A stretch of DNA of 64,000 nt from Phoma sp. XZ068. Its lineage: Eukaryota > Ascomycota > Dothideomycetes > Pleosporales > Didymellaceae. The position numbers and the translations under genes are program-made. The notes under the pieces were generated by a model. The model saw nothing but the letters and a program-made list of their open reading frames with translations, made no database searches and was not told the DNA's origin. The stretch is from assembly GCA_004835665.1 (NCBI GenBank), contig RBKR01000004.1:62001-126000 (forward strand). The letters are read 5' to 3'. Within the stretch, counting starts at the first letter, position 1, and each line of letters starts with the position of its first letter. This document shows, piece by piece, positions 63,620 through 64,000 of the stretch.

Positions 63620-64000
63620 CTAGTCCCCTCTCGCAGGATTCGTTGCTTGTCCGAACTCAGAGAATACGAATACCCGGGCGGCCTGTCCCGCAGAACATAT
63701 AGCCTTGCTCCACCTTGGACGCCTGATGTTAGATGCTTCCCAGTCACAATGCACCATGCATGTACTTATATTGCTAATAGTGGGCCTAGTAAGCACTATA
63801 AACCCTTTCTCTAATAATATCCTTAATTCCTCCGTTTCCATTGGTATGAGTTTATCTTTGGATTTTTCGTAAGCATGCCAAACATTCAGCATAGTTAATC
63901 TAGCAACATGAATCTGAACTTTGCGTGTGGCCATTGTTTGGCCTCCAAACGTGAAGGTTCCAGGAAAGCTGACTAAGACACGTGCTAAGATTGGGCGCAC
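63620..64000 (-). CDS. Possible partial gene at the window edge
   Basis: A minus-strand frame is open from the window edge for 126 codons and ends at 63620. The first 80 residues are polar and alpha-helical in character (NVWHAYEKSKDKLIPMETEE). I recognise no family. A second open frame overlaps its 3' half (63547-63747), which might mean an intron or chance. It may be the 3' part of a gene starting outside the window, or not a gene. Confidence 0.2.
   Translation of the reverse strand: MRPILARVLVSFPGTFTFGGQTMATRKVQIHVARLTMLNVWHAYEKSKDKLIPMETEELRILLEKGFIVLTRPTISNISTCMVHCDWEASNIRRPRWSKAICSAGQAARVFVFSEFGQATNPARGD

Overview
The window is from a filamentous ascomycete (Pezizomycotina). Genes are widely spaced, with short introns (about 46-91 bp, mostly GT...AG with GTAAGT, GTGAGT or GTACGT donors). 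There are several Zn2Cys6 regulators, an NLR-type STAND protein, secreted plant-cell-wall enzymes and a dispersed single 5S rRNA gene outside the rDNA. The gene families suggest a plant-associated Dothideomycete, perhaps Pleosporales. That placement is inference.

Left edge (1-6.4 kb): a gene graveyard holding fragments of a carboxymuconolactone-decarboxylase-like gene, a phosphoglycerate-mutase-like gene and a Baeyer-Villiger monooxygenase. An intact F-box protein and a four-exon cytochrome P450 follow, then a sliver of a duplicated Zn2Cys6 regulator whose intact relative lies at 15.8 kb.

6.4-12.7 kb: a membrane protein of unknown function and a large NLR-like gene (alpha/beta-hydrolase, membrane segments, NACHT NTPase, 13 HEAT-like repeats). 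Its hydrolase has Cys where the catalytic Ser is expected.

13-34 kb: metabolic genes consistent with uptake and breakdown of aromatic compounds. They are an amino-acid permease, a Zn2Cys6 regulator, a class III aminotransferase divergent from a 2,4'-dihydroxyacetophenone-dioxygenase-like cupin, a b561-type membrane protein, a Zn2Cys6 regulator, a CYP53-like benzoate 4-hydroxylase, a neighbouring NADPH-cytochrome P450 reductase, a second regulator and a sugar-porter-family MFS transporter. CGGAATTTCCG-like palindromes lie upstream of the P450 and the transporter. The P450 and the cupin dioxygenase would both be expected to give 4-hydroxybenzoate.

34-38 kb: decay again. There is the 3' end of a regulator, then a fumarylacetoacetase-like gene and an alpha/beta-hydrolase gene, both broken by small indels.

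38-42 kb: mostly empty, except for a secreted Kex2-type repeat precursor with four identical 40-residue units and one degenerate unit. The units differ at the DNA level only by silent changes.

42-64 kb: an SDR reductase and a run of secreted carbohydrate-active enzymes (two GH43, GH134 mannanase, GH54 arabinofuranosidase with CBM42, GH71 alpha-1,3-glucanase). A beta-lactamase-fold hydrolase, a small cysteine-rich secreted protein and the housekeeping RIO1 kinase lie among them. Between RIO1 and GH71 are a 5S rRNA gene, a Fot1/pogo transposase relic, an ankyrin-like pseudogene and a degenerate 5S copy. Exon structures were worked out by eye from splice signals, reading frame and family conservation; no alignment or transcript data were available.
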